Positions 1 to 6,386 of a DNA stretch of 9,000 nucleotides are shown piece by piece. The notes beneath the pieces are model-generated. The model was not told the origin of the DNA, did not search any database, and was given only the letters and a program-made list of their open reading frames with translations. Numbering within the stretch: the first letter of the stretch is position 1; the number at the start of each line of letters is the position of its first letter. Source of the stretch: Ornithinimicrobium sp. (GTDB taxonomy: Bacteria > Actinomycetota > Actinomycetes > Actinomycetales > Dermatophilaceae); contig JASKZT010000338.1 in assembly GCA_030145965.1 (NCBI GenBank), positions 1-9,000 on the forward strand, given 5' to 3'. The translations under genes and the position numbers were made by a program.

Positions 1-176
1 TGCACCTCACGCTGCTGGCCCGGGTGCTCACCGTCACCGCAGGGGCGACCACCGGCTGGCAGGCCGCCCTCGTCGGCAACGTGGCCGCCATCCTCCTCTT
101 CGTCGCCGTCACCGTCGTCACCGCGACCACGGCCCGGCACCCCGTCGTCCGCACCTCCGCCCAGGAGCACGCCTGA
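1..176 (+). CDS. Partial membrane protein, C-terminal end only
   Basis: Only the last 57 residues of this gene are in the window; the 5' end lies upstream. The frame is open from base 3 to a TGA at 174-176. The visible part has one clear hydrophobic stretch (LVGNVAAILLFVAVTVVTA), preceded by a moderately hydrophobic segment, and ends in a short polar tail (VRTSAQEHA). It is therefore probably the last membrane segment or two of an integral membrane protein with a short soluble C-terminus. The stop codon overlaps the ATG of the copper protein by one base (TGATG), so the two are almost certainly co-transcribed and translationally coupled, and a shared role is likely. I do not recognise the family from this fragment, so no function is given. 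Codon use matches its neighbours. Confidence 0.75.
   Translation, partial: HLTLLARVLTVTAGATTGWQAALVGNVAAILLFVAVTVVTATTARHPVVRTSAQEHA
163..167 (+). promoter_or_regulatory. Ribosome binding site AGGAG fixing the start of the copper protein
   Basis: AGGAG lies eight bases before the ATG at 176, inside the last codons of the upstream gene. The ATG also overlaps that gene's TGA. Together these support the ATG at 176 and hence the long Pro/Ala-rich N-terminus, over later in-frame starts. Confidence 0.65.
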
Positions 177-2923
177 TGCCCGCCCCGACCGACCCCGTAC
201 CCGCCCCGTCACCCGCACCCGCGGCCGGGTCGACGGTCACCCCCGCCCCCTCCGCGCGTCCCGGCCGGCCGCCCGGCGCCCGGGGTCGGTGGCCGCTGCG
301 CGACCACCCCGGCCTGCTGTGGATGGTCCTCGCGGTCGTCGTGGCCCTCGTCCACCCCTTCGTGCCGGACGCGCGCTGGCTCATGGTCCACCTGGTGCTC
401 CTCGGCGCCCTGACCCACTCGGTCATGGTGTGGACGACCCACTTCGCCCAGGCCCTACTACGGACCCGTCCGGGCCTGGACGAGCGACGCCGGCAGGGCC
501 AGCGCCTCACCCTGCTCCTCCTGGGCACCGCCACGACGCTGGTCGGCGTGCCGACCGGACGGTGGTGGCTGACCGTCACGGGGGCCACCCTCGTCGCCGT
601 CGCCGTGCTCTGGCACGGGGTCCAGCTCGTCCGCCGGCTGCGGGCGGCGCTGCCCGGCCGCTTCCGGGTCACCGTGCGCTACTACCTCGCGGCGGCCCTC
701 TGCCTGCCGGTGGGGGCCGCGCTCGGCGCCACCCTGGCCCTCGGCCTGCCCGACGCGACGCACGGGCGGCTGCTGCTCGCGCACGTCACCGTCAACGTCC
801 TGGGTTGGGTCGGGCTCACCGTCACCGGCACCCTGCTGACCCTGTGGCCGACGATGCTGCGCACCGCCATCGGCCCCCGTGCCGAGCGTCGGGCGACCCA
901 GGCCCTGCCCGGCCTCGCGGGCGCGATCGTGCTGCTCGTCGCCGGCGCCCTCGCCGACCTGCGCTGGGTCGGCGTCGCCGCCCTCGCCCTGTATGCCGTG
1001 GCGCTGCTCTGGTGGGCCTCGGCGGTGCTGGCCCCGGTGCGCCGGGCCCTGCCCCGCGAGTTCGCGCCCGCCTCGGTCGGCCTGGCGCTGGTGTGGTGGC
1101 TGGCCGGGATCGTCGTCGTGCTCGTGCGGCTCGCGACCACGCAGACCTGGGCCGAGCTCGTCGACGGCTTCGGCACGACGACCGCCATCCTCGTCGTCGG
1201 CTTCGCCGGACAGCTGCTGCCCGGTGCCCTGTCGTACCTCGTCCCCTCCGTCCTGGGCGGCGGCCGGACCGTCGTCCGCGCGGGGCAGGCGTGGTTCGAC
1301 CGCCTCGGCACCGCGCGGCTCGTCGTCGTCAACGTCGGGCTGCTGCTCTGCCTGCTGCCGGTCCCCGGTGTGGTCCGCGTCGTCGTCTCGGTGCTCGTCC
1401 TCGTGGCGCTGGCCGCCTTCGTCCCGCTCATGCTCGGCGGCGTCCGGGCCGCCGTCCGGGCGCGCCGACAGGTCGAGGCGGCCCGGCTGCGCGGCGAGCG
1501 GCCCTCCCCCGCGGACCCCGCGCCCGAGCCCGGCCGGCCCGACCGTCTGCCCTCCGTCTGGTCCGGCGGCCAGCTGGTCGCGGCCCTGTCGGCCCTCGTC
1601 CTGGCCGTCTCCGTCGGCGTGGCCGTCGACCCCGCCGCGGCGGGGCTGGTGGCGGCGGGACCGGCCACCGCCGGGGGCAGCGCGGCGGTGGAGCCCACCG
1701 GGCGCACGACCACCGTGGCGGTCAGCGCCGTGGAGATGCGCTTCGAGCCCGCGCGGCTCGAGGTGCCGAGGGGCGACCGGCTCGTCGTCGAGCTGACCAA
1801 CGACGACCCGTCGGCCGTCCACGACCTGCAGCTGCTCGGCGGGCGGACGCCGCGGCTCGCCCCCGGTGAGAGCGCCACCCTGGACCTGGGCGTGGTCGGC
1901 GCGACGGCCCAGGGGTGGTGCACGATCGTCGGCCACCGGCAGATGGGGATGGTCCTCGACATCGTCGTCACCGGTGAGGGAGACGCCGGCGACGCGGTCG
2001 GCCCGGTCCAGCTTCACCCCGACGCCACGGTCACCGACCCGGTCGACGCCGCCCTGCCACCGCTGAGGACGCCCGCAGGCACGACGCACCGGGTCACGCT
2101 CACGGCGACCGAGGAGGAGCTGGAGGTCGCGCCGGGGGTGACCCAGGTGCGCTGGACCTTCGGCGGGCGGGTGCCCGGGCCGACGCTGCGCGGGCGGGTC
2201 GGCGACGTCTTCGAGGTCACGCTCGTCAACGACGGCACGATGGGGCACTCGATCGACTTCCACGCCGGGGCGCTCGCGCCCGACGAGCCGATGCGCACCA
2301 TCCCGCCCGGGGAGTCGCTGGCCTACACCTTCACCGCACGGCGGGCCGGGATCTGGATGTACCACTGCTCCACGATGCCCATGACCAGCCACATCTCGGC
2401 CGGCATGCACGGGGCGGTCGTCATCGAGCCGGCCGAGGGGCTGCCCGCGGTGGACAGGGAGTACCTGCTCGTCCAGTCCGAGGCCCACCTGGCCCCCGGC
2501 ACCGGCCGGGGCGGCGCACCCGCCGCCGAGGTCGACGCGGCCGCTGCCGCGGCGGACCGCCCGACGTTCGTCACCTTCAACGGCATCGCCGACCAGTACG
2601 ACGAGCACGTGCTCGAGGCCGAGGTCGGCGAGCGCGTGCGGCTGTGGGTGCTGGACGCCGGCCCGAGCCGAGCGACGTCCTTCCACGTCGTCGGCGGGCA
2701 GTTCGACACCGTCTACGCCGAGGGCAGCTGGACGCTCGGCGGTCCGGAGGGACCGGCGCAGCAGGCGGGCGCCCAGTCGCTGGGCCTGCAGGCGGGCCAG
2801 GGCGGGTTCGTCGAGCTGACCTTCCCGGAGGCGGGCACCTACCCCGTCGTCTCCCACGTCATGGCGGACGCGGAGCGCGGCGCGCACGGGATGGTGCGGG
2901 TCACCGACCGCGCCGACGGGTAG
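176..2923 (+). CDS. Membrane-anchored fusion protein: polytopic domain + cupredoxin + NirK-type copper nitrite reductase
   Basis: A 915-residue fusion. Residues 1-40 are Pro/Ala-rich. Residues about 46-420 form roughly 12 membrane segments with many histidines (H44, H60, H72, H81, H89, H147, H196, H203), loosely like NnrS or haem-copper oxidase subunit I proteins. One more membrane segment lies at about 466-484. Residues 512-600 are a cupredoxin with type-1 copper ligands H549, C582, H587 and M590 or M592. Residues 635-755 and 796-912 are the two NirK cupredoxin domains. Every NirK residue is present: H691, C731, H739 and M744 for type-1 copper; H696, H730 and H894 for type-2 copper; catalytic D694 and H837 (SFHVVGG). 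It should reduce nitrite to NO outside the membrane. The Cys-His spacing is seven residues, one shorter than in Alcaligenes-type NirK. Automated pipelines would probably call this only 'multicopper oxidase'. The copper sites are read directly; electron entry through the membrane domain is inference. It is coupled to the upstream membrane gene. Confidence 0.9.
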   Translation: MPAPTDPVPAPSPAPAAGSTVTPAPSARPGRPPGARGRWPLRDHPGLLWMVLAVVVALVHPFVPDARWLMVHLVLLGALTHSVMVWTTHFAQALLRTRPGLDERRRQGQRLTLLLLGTATTLVGVPTGRWWLTVTGATLVAVAVLWHGVQLVRRLRAALPGRFRVTVRYYLAAALCLPVGAALGATLALGLPDATHGRLLLAHVTVNVLGWVGLTVTGTLLTLWPTMLRTAIGPRAERRATQALPGLAGAIVLLVAGALADLRWVGVAALALYAVALLWWASAVLAPVRRALPREFAPASVGLALVWWLAGIVVVLVRLATTQTWAELVDGFGTTTAILVVGFAGQLLPGALSYLVPSVLGGGRTVVRAGQAWFDRLGTARLVVVNVGLLLCLLPVPGVVRVVVSVLVLVALAAFVPLMLGGVRAAVRARRQVEAARLRGERPSPADPAPEPGRPDRLPSVWSGGQLVAALSALVLAVSVGVAVDPAAAGLVAAGPATAGGSAAVEPTGRTTTVAVSAVEMRFEPARLEVPRGDRLVVELTNDDPSAVHDLQLLGGRTPRLAPGESATLDLGVVGATAQGWCTIVGHRQMGMVLDIVVTGEGDAGDAVGPVQLHPDATVTDPVDAALPPLRTPAGTTHRVTLTATEEELEVAPGVTQVRWTFGGRVPGPTLRGRVGDVFEVTLVNDGTMGHSIDFHAGALAPDEPMRTIPPGESLAYTFTARRAGIWMYHCSTMPMTSHISAGMHGAVVIEPAEGLPAVDREYLLVQSEAHLAPGTGRGGAPAAEVDAAAAAADRPTFVTFNGIADQYDEHVLEAEVGERVRLWVLDAGPSRATSFHVVGGQFDTVYAEGSWTLGGPEGPAQQAGAQSLGLQAGQGGFVELTFPEAGTYPVVSHVMADAERGAHGMVRVTDRADG

Positions 2924-2930
2924 GTCGGCG

Positions 2931-2961
2931 GACCGGTGCTCAGGGCCCGGAGGGACCGGTC
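2931..2961. terminator. Candidate bidirectional hairpin between convergent genes
   Basis: The 54-base gap between the two convergent stop codons holds a perfect 7-bp stem (GACCGGT at 2931-2937, ACCGGTC at 2955-2961) with a 17-base loop. No T-run follows on either strand, so it is not a classical intrinsic terminator. U-tract-poor hairpins are common at actinobacterial gene ends. The position suits a shared terminator, but the stem is short. Confidence 0.35.
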
Positions 2962-2977
2962 ACCGTCAAGGCTCGGC

Positions 2978-3832
2978 TCAGACGGCGGCGAAGCCGCCCT
3001 CCTCCGCCCGCTGCAGCACGCCGGCGCCGAGGAGCCGGTCGAACATCGGGTGGTCGGGGTCGGCACCCCACCGCGCGCGCCAGACGGCTGCGTGCCGCAG
3101 GGCGATCCGCAGCTCGTCGGCCAGCTCCGACGACGGCACGGGCTGCAGGTAGGAGGCCGCGCCGCCGACCCGGACGAGCGAGCCGCCGGCACCCTTCACC
3201 TTCTCGGCGAAGTCGGCGTCCTCGAGGCCGTGCCCGGCGTAGTCGGCGCAGAAGCCACCGACCTCCTGGAAGTGCGCCGCCGACATCGCGAAGGCGCAGC
3301 CGCGGAAGAGCTCCCAGCGCGGCTCGACCACCGTCTGACCGGGGTCGACCACCGGGTCCGAGGGGTCGGGCCTCGCGATCTCGGCGAGGTGCCCGAAGGG
3401 GTACCCGACGGCGCTCTCCTCCAGCGCCGGCAGGTGGAGCAGCGGGCCCTGCCAGACGACCGGGCCGGCGACGCCCTCGGGGGCGCCCGTGGCGACCGCC
3501 TCGGCATACCGCTCGAGGGTGCGGCTGCCGGGGATCACGTCGCCGCTGAGGAAGACGAGCAGGTCCGCGCCCTCCTCCACGGCCGCGCGGGCGGCGGCGT
3601 TGCGGGCCGCGGCCAGCGGCAGCGCCCGGCGGTCGGACTGGACGGGGCGCACCACGGTGCGCCACCGGTCGGTCGCGAGGGGCAGGCGGCCCCTGGTCAG
3701 GTCCCGGTCACCCATCGACACGACGCTGTGGACGTCCGGGGGCATGGAGCCGACGGACAGCCCGTCGACCTGGCCCAGGAGGTGCTCATGTCGTCCCTTG
3801 GCCATCGTCAGAACAGCGATCGTCGTCGGCAC
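2978..3832 (-). CDS. Glycosyltransferase, GT-A fold (family 2 / galactosyltransferase-related)
   Basis: A 284-residue soluble protein, a normal length for a single-domain GT-A enzyme, with no signal peptide or membrane segment. The opening strand (TTIAVLTMAKGR) fits the nucleotide-binding start of GT2 proteins. Residues about 88-101 (LLVFLSGDVIPGS) hold the metal/nucleotide-sugar site, with SGD (96-98) in the place of the usual DxD. Residues 178-212 contain FRGCAFAMS, then VGGF, then GHGLEDADF, where E204-D205 match the acceptor/catalytic ED of galactosyltransferase C-terminal (Glyco_transf_7C-like) domains. It probably moves a sugar from a nucleotide donor to an unknown acceptor on the cytoplasmic side. 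The GTG at 3832 is chosen because it keeps the first beta strand whole and lies six bases behind a -10 hexamer; the ATG at 3805 would delete that strand. No other cell-wall or polysaccharide gene is nearby, so the acceptor cannot be guessed. It is divergent from the response regulator. Confidence 0.85.
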   Translation of the reverse strand: MPTTIAVLTMAKGRHEHLLGQVDGLSVGSMPPDVHSVVSMGDRDLTRGRLPLATDRWRTVVRPVQSDRRALPLAAARNAAARAAVEEGADLLVFLSGDVIPGSRTLERYAEAVATGAPEGVAGPVVWQGPLLHLPALEESAVGYPFGHLAEIARPDPSDPVVDPGQTVVEPRWELFRGCAFAMSAAHFQEVGGFCADYAGHGLEDADFAEKVKGAGGSLVRVGGAASYLQPVPSSELADELRIALRHAAVWRARWGADPDHPMFDRLLGAGVLQRAEEGGFAAV

Positions 3833-3838
3833 GTCTCG

Positions 3839-3844
3839 AACGTA
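3839..3844 (-). promoter_or_regulatory. -10 hexamer TACGTT of a leaderless promoter for the glycosyltransferase
   Basis: Read on the minus strand, TACGTT is followed by six bases (cgagac) and then the GTG start, so transcription should begin at or next to the start codon. No Shine-Dalgarno sequence precedes the GTG, which fits a leaderless mRNA. No good -35 is present at 17-18 bp; a GC-box dyad sits there instead, which suggests activator dependence. Confidence 0.5.
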
Positions 3845-3866
3845 TCCACGGCCGGCAGGTCGCGCT

Positions 3867-3880
3867 ACCCCCCTTGGGGT
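3867..3880. promoter_or_regulatory. Candidate operator: ACCCC-N4-GGGGT dyad, with a third half-site downstream
   Basis: ACCCC (3867-3871) and GGGGT (3876-3880) form perfect 5-bp arms around CCTT. A wider pair, GCTACCCC (3864-3871) and GGGGTAGC (3907-3914), is an 8-bp inverted repeat over the same region, so the GGGGT(A) half-site occurs three times. The dyad centre lies about 41.5 bp before the predicted glycosyltransferase start point and about 49.5 bp before that of the regulator. The third half-site overlaps the regulator's -10. This is the layout expected for activation of the glycosyltransferase and autoregulation, most simply by the adjacent LuxR-type protein. The repeats are seen directly; the binding protein is inference. 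Confidence 0.5.
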
Positions 3881-3910
3881 GACATCGAGGAGGCAGGCGC
3901 GTATCAGGGG

Positions 3911-3916
3911 TAGCCT
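3911..3916 (+). promoter_or_regulatory. -10 hexamer TAGCCT of a leaderless promoter for the response regulator
   Basis: TAGCCT is followed by six bases (gcggac) and then the ATG at 3923, the same geometry as the divergent glycosyltransferase promoter. The only purine-rich Shine-Dalgarno-like run (gaggagg, about 3887-3893) is some 30 bases from the ATG, too far to serve it. A leaderless transcript is therefore likely. Confidence 0.5.
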
Positions 3917-3922
3917 GCGGAC

Positions 3923-4621
3923 ATGACTCCACGCCGGCCCGTCCGCGTCGCCCTGATGAACGACTACGAGGTGGTCGTCCGGGGGCTCGCGTCGATGCTG
4001 GAGCCCTACGAGGACCGCGTGAAGGTGATGGAGCTGGACGCCTCCGTGCCGGTGCTGCAGGAGGTGGACGTCGCCCTCTACGACTCCTTCGGGCACGAGC
4101 CGGTGACGGGCGAGGACTTCGACGAGCTCATCGCCAACGACCGGGCCGGCAAGGTCGTCATCTTCACCTGGAACATGCACCCGGACCTGGTCGACCAGGC
4201 GCTCTCCCGTGGGTGCCGCGGCTACCTGAACAAGAGCATCGGCGCGGCCGGGCTCGTGGAGGCGCTCGAGAAGGTCGCCGCGGGCGAGGTCGTGGTGGCA
4301 CCTGGCCGCGGGGCGGACGCTCCCGACGGCAGCAGGAGCACGGACGAGCCTCCGCCGGGCGACTGGCCGGGCCGCTCCCACGGGCTGTCTCCCCGCGAGG
4401 GTGAGGTGGTGGCGCTCATCACGATCGGGCTGACCAACGAGGACATCGCCCGGCAGACCTTCCTGTCCATCAACTCGGTCAAGACCTACATCCGCACGGC
4501 CTACCGCAAGATGGGGGTGACCCGGCGGTCCCAGGCCGTCAGGTGGGGGCTGGAGCGCGGCATGACCCCGTCCGTCATGCGCGACCTCATGCCCGGGAGC
4601 GGGGACCGGGCGACCTCCTAG
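3923..4621 (+). CDS. Orphan NarL/LuxR-family response regulator with modified receiver domain
   Basis: A 232-residue cytoplasmic DNA-binding protein of normal length for NarL/FixJ regulators. Residues about 6-125 are a receiver domain. It keeps a putative phospho-acceptor D54 (VALYDSF), switch T82 (VVIFTWN) and conserved K104 (YLNKS). The first acidic-pocket residue is N13 instead of Asp/Glu, next to D14, and the loop after D54 (SFGHEP) lacks the usual MPxMdG pattern. A Pro/Gly/Ser-rich linker covers 127-152. Residues 154-212 are a LuxR-type helix-turn-helix: LSPREGEV, then TNEDIA, then the recognition helix around NSVKTYIRTAYRKMGV. No histidine kinase is adjacent, so it is an orphan here. 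Phosphorylation may be weak or unnecessary; that is inference. It is divergent from the glycosyltransferase and separated from it by a dyad that could be its operator. The ATG at 3923 is the only start that fits the receiver fold and the promoter. Confidence 0.9.
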   Translation: MTPRRPVRVALMNDYEVVVRGLASMLEPYEDRVKVMELDASVPVLQEVDVALYDSFGHEPVTGEDFDELIANDRAGKVVIFTWNMHPDLVDQALSRGCRGYLNKSIGAAGLVEALEKVAAGEVVVAPGRGADAPDGSRSTDEPPPGDWPGRSHGLSPREGEVVALITIGLTNEDIARQTFLSINSVKTYIRTAYRKMGVTRRSQAVRWGLERGMTPSVMRDLMPGSGDRATS

Positions 4622-4633
4622 CCCCGCCCGGCC

Positions 4634-6379
4634 TCACGCCGGCAGGAAGATGGCGGCCGACCAGGGGCCGAGGTCGAGCAGCGCGCGACCGTCCTGCACG
4701 TGCAGGTCCGGCGTCGGATGGTCGCCGAACACCTGGCTGTAGCGGCGCGCGTCGCTGTTGAAGACGAGCCGCCAGTGCCCGCCGGGCAGACCGACCTCGC
4801 CCCGCACCGGGTCGGCGGTGAGGTTGAGCGCGACGAGCACGTGCCGGTCGTCGTCCGTGGAGCGCAGGTAGGCGAGGAGGCCCGCGTCGTCGTCGACCGG
4901 GACGATCGTCGTGCCGGGCCCGCAGAGCCCGGGGGTGGTGCCGTCCAGGTTGCGCCGCAGCCCGATGAGGTCGCGGAACATCTGGGTGATGTCGCGGAAG
5001 GCCCAGGCGCGCTCCCAGTCCAGCGGCACGGTGTCGCGGAACCACTCGTCCTCGAGGAACTCCTGCCCCTGGAAGAGCATCGGGATCCCCGGGGCGGTCA
5101 GGACGAGCACCGCCCCGAGCGTGGCGCGCTTCTGCGCGTCCCAGCCCCCGGGGTTGTCGGCCTGGACCTCGGTCGTGATCCGCGCCTTGCCGTTGGCGAC
5201 CTCGTCGTGGCTCTCGATGTAGATGACCCGGTCGAAGGGGTGGTGGTAGGTGTGCGTGACCGCCCGGGCGACCGCGGCCACCGAGCGCTCCTCGTCCGAG
5301 GGGGCGATGAGCGCCTCGCGCACGGGGTGGACGAACTCGCTGTCCCACTGAGCGTGCATGGCCGCGCCACCCTTCTCGACGGAGGTCACCGCCGGCTCGG
5401 CGTGCAGGTCCTCGGCGATGACCACGCGGCCGGGGAACTCGGTCCGGACGAGCTCGGCGATGGCGCGCATGAGCTCCCAGCCCTCGGGGATGTCACCGGT
5501 GAAGCCGTCGATGTGGCGCATGTAGGGCGTCATGTCCAGGCGCAGCCCGTCGACGTGGTAGTCGCGCAGCCACATCCGCGCGTTGTCCAGGATGAAGGCG
5601 CGGACCTCGGGGCGGCCGTAGTCGGGACGGGTGTCTCCCCACGGCGTGCGGGACCGCTCGTCCTGGTAGTAGTAGATCCCGCCCTTGCCGTTCTCGCTCC
5701 ACCCGTCGAACTGCCAGGTCTGCAGGTCGCTGGGGCCGAAGTGGTTGTAGACGACGTCGACGAGGACCGCGATGCCGTGGCGGTGCGCCTCGCGCACGAA
5801 GGTCTTGAGGGCGTCCGGCCCGCCGTAGGTGTGCTCGACGGCGAAGATGTGCGCGGGGTTGTAGCCCCAGGAGTAGTCGCCGGCGAACTCCATGAGCGGC
5901 ATGAGCTCGATCGCGTTGACCCCCAGGCCGACCAGGTAGTCCAGGCGCCCGGTCAGGTCGTGCAGGTCGGCCGGGCCGCCGTCCTGGGTCGGCATGAAGG
6001 AGCCGATGTGGGTCTCGTAGACGACCAGCTCGTGCTGCCCCGGGGTCACGAACCTCTCGTCGCCGTCCCAGTCGAAGCGGCCGTGGTCGTAGAGGATCCC
6101 GTTGCCCACCGAGCTGGTCACGGCCAGCGCCCGCGGGTCGATGCGCAGGAAGGTGTCCTCGCCGTTCGTCAGGAGCAGCTGGTACTCCTGGCCGTGCTCG
6201 GCGCCGGCGACCTCGCCGTACCAGTGCCCCCCGTCCTCGGCGGCCAGCTCGTGGGCGGCGTCGTCCCAGCCGTTGAAGTCACCCACCACCCTGACCCGCT
6301 CGGCGTGCGGCGCCCACACACGGAAGCCGAAGCCGCCCTCGACCGGGAACGCGCCCATACCGGGACGGTGCTGGCTCAA
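4634..6379 (-). CDS. GH13 alpha-glucan-active enzyme with N-terminal CBM48-like domain
   Basis: A 581-residue cytoplasmic enzyme with no signal peptide. Residues about 12-105 are a CBM48/early-set beta domain (FRVWAPHAERVRVVGDFNGW). Residues 118-475 are the GH13 (beta/alpha)8 barrel with all four signature regions: DVVYNH (208-213), GLRLD with nucleophile D282, AED with acid/base E323, and SHDEV with H391-D392. The rest is a beta-sandwich domain (HVLVALNLT and after). The length, the IELMP/WGYNP segment and RTPWGD resemble malto-oligosyltrehalose trehalohydrolase. The ESHDEVANGK region and the EFxxDEWF loop after FQGQE are closer to branching enzymes and related amylases. It therefore acts on alpha-1,4/1,6-glucans, but whether it branches, debranches or hydrolyses is not settled. 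No treY, treS or glg gene is beside it. The start is TTG at 6379 with AGGAGG seven bases before it, preferred over the ATG at 6358. Confidence 0.87.
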   Translation of the reverse strand: MSQHRPGMGAFPVEGGFGFRVWAPHAERVRVVGDFNGWDDAAHELAAEDGGHWYGEVAGAEHGQEYQLLLTNGEDTFLRIDPRALAVTSSVGNGILYDHGRFDWDGDERFVTPGQHELVVYETHIGSFMPTQDGGPADLHDLTGRLDYLVGLGVNAIELMPLMEFAGDYSWGYNPAHIFAVEHTYGGPDALKTFVREAHRHGIAVLVDVVYNHFGPSDLQTWQFDGWSENGKGGIYYYQDERSRTPWGDTRPDYGRPEVRAFILDNARMWLRDYHVDGLRLDMTPYMRHIDGFTGDIPEGWELMRAIAELVRTEFPGRVVIAEDLHAEPAVTSVEKGGAAMHAQWDSEFVHPVREALIAPSDEERSVAAVARAVTHTYHHPFDRVIYIESHDEVANGKARITTEVQADNPGGWDAQKRATLGAVLVLTAPGIPMLFQGQEFLEDEWFRDTVPLDWERAWAFRDITQMFRDLIGLRRNLDGTTPGLCGPGTTIVPVDDDAGLLAYLRSTDDDRHVLVALNLTADPVRGEVGLPGGHWRLVFNSDARRYSQVFGDHPTPDLHVQDGRALLDLGPWSAAIFLPA

Positions 6380-6386
6380 CGTGGTG

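Noticed and set aside
2518..2562. Ala/Asp-rich run (GGAPAAEVDAAAAAADRP) inside the copper protein as a sign of frameshift
   Set aside because: The NirK motifs on both sides are in the same frame, so this is a flexible linker between the two NirK cupredoxin domains.
458..2887. An 809-codon open frame on the minus strand across the copper protein gene
   Set aside because: Its translation is Arg/Gly/Asp/His-rich low-complexity sequence with no recognisable motif. It is an antisense shadow of a high-GC gene whose true frame shows full NirK motifs.
2984..2998. GGCGGC-GAA-GCCGCC hairpin just after the copper protein gene
   Set aside because: It is made by the last glycosyltransferase codons (Gly-Gly-Phe-Ala-Ala) and has no T-run. 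It could help termination but is explained by coding sequence.
3833..4381. Upstream extension of the glycosyltransferase frame to an ATG-like start at 4381
   Set aside because: The extra 183 codons are antisense to the response regulator and show no domain; the glycosyltransferase fold begins at the GTG at 3832.
4628..4642. CCGGC-CTCAC-GCCGG hairpin between the regulator and the GH13 gene
   Set aside because: The stem is only 5 bp, it overlaps the GH13 stop codon and no T-run follows. Such stems arise by chance at this GC content.
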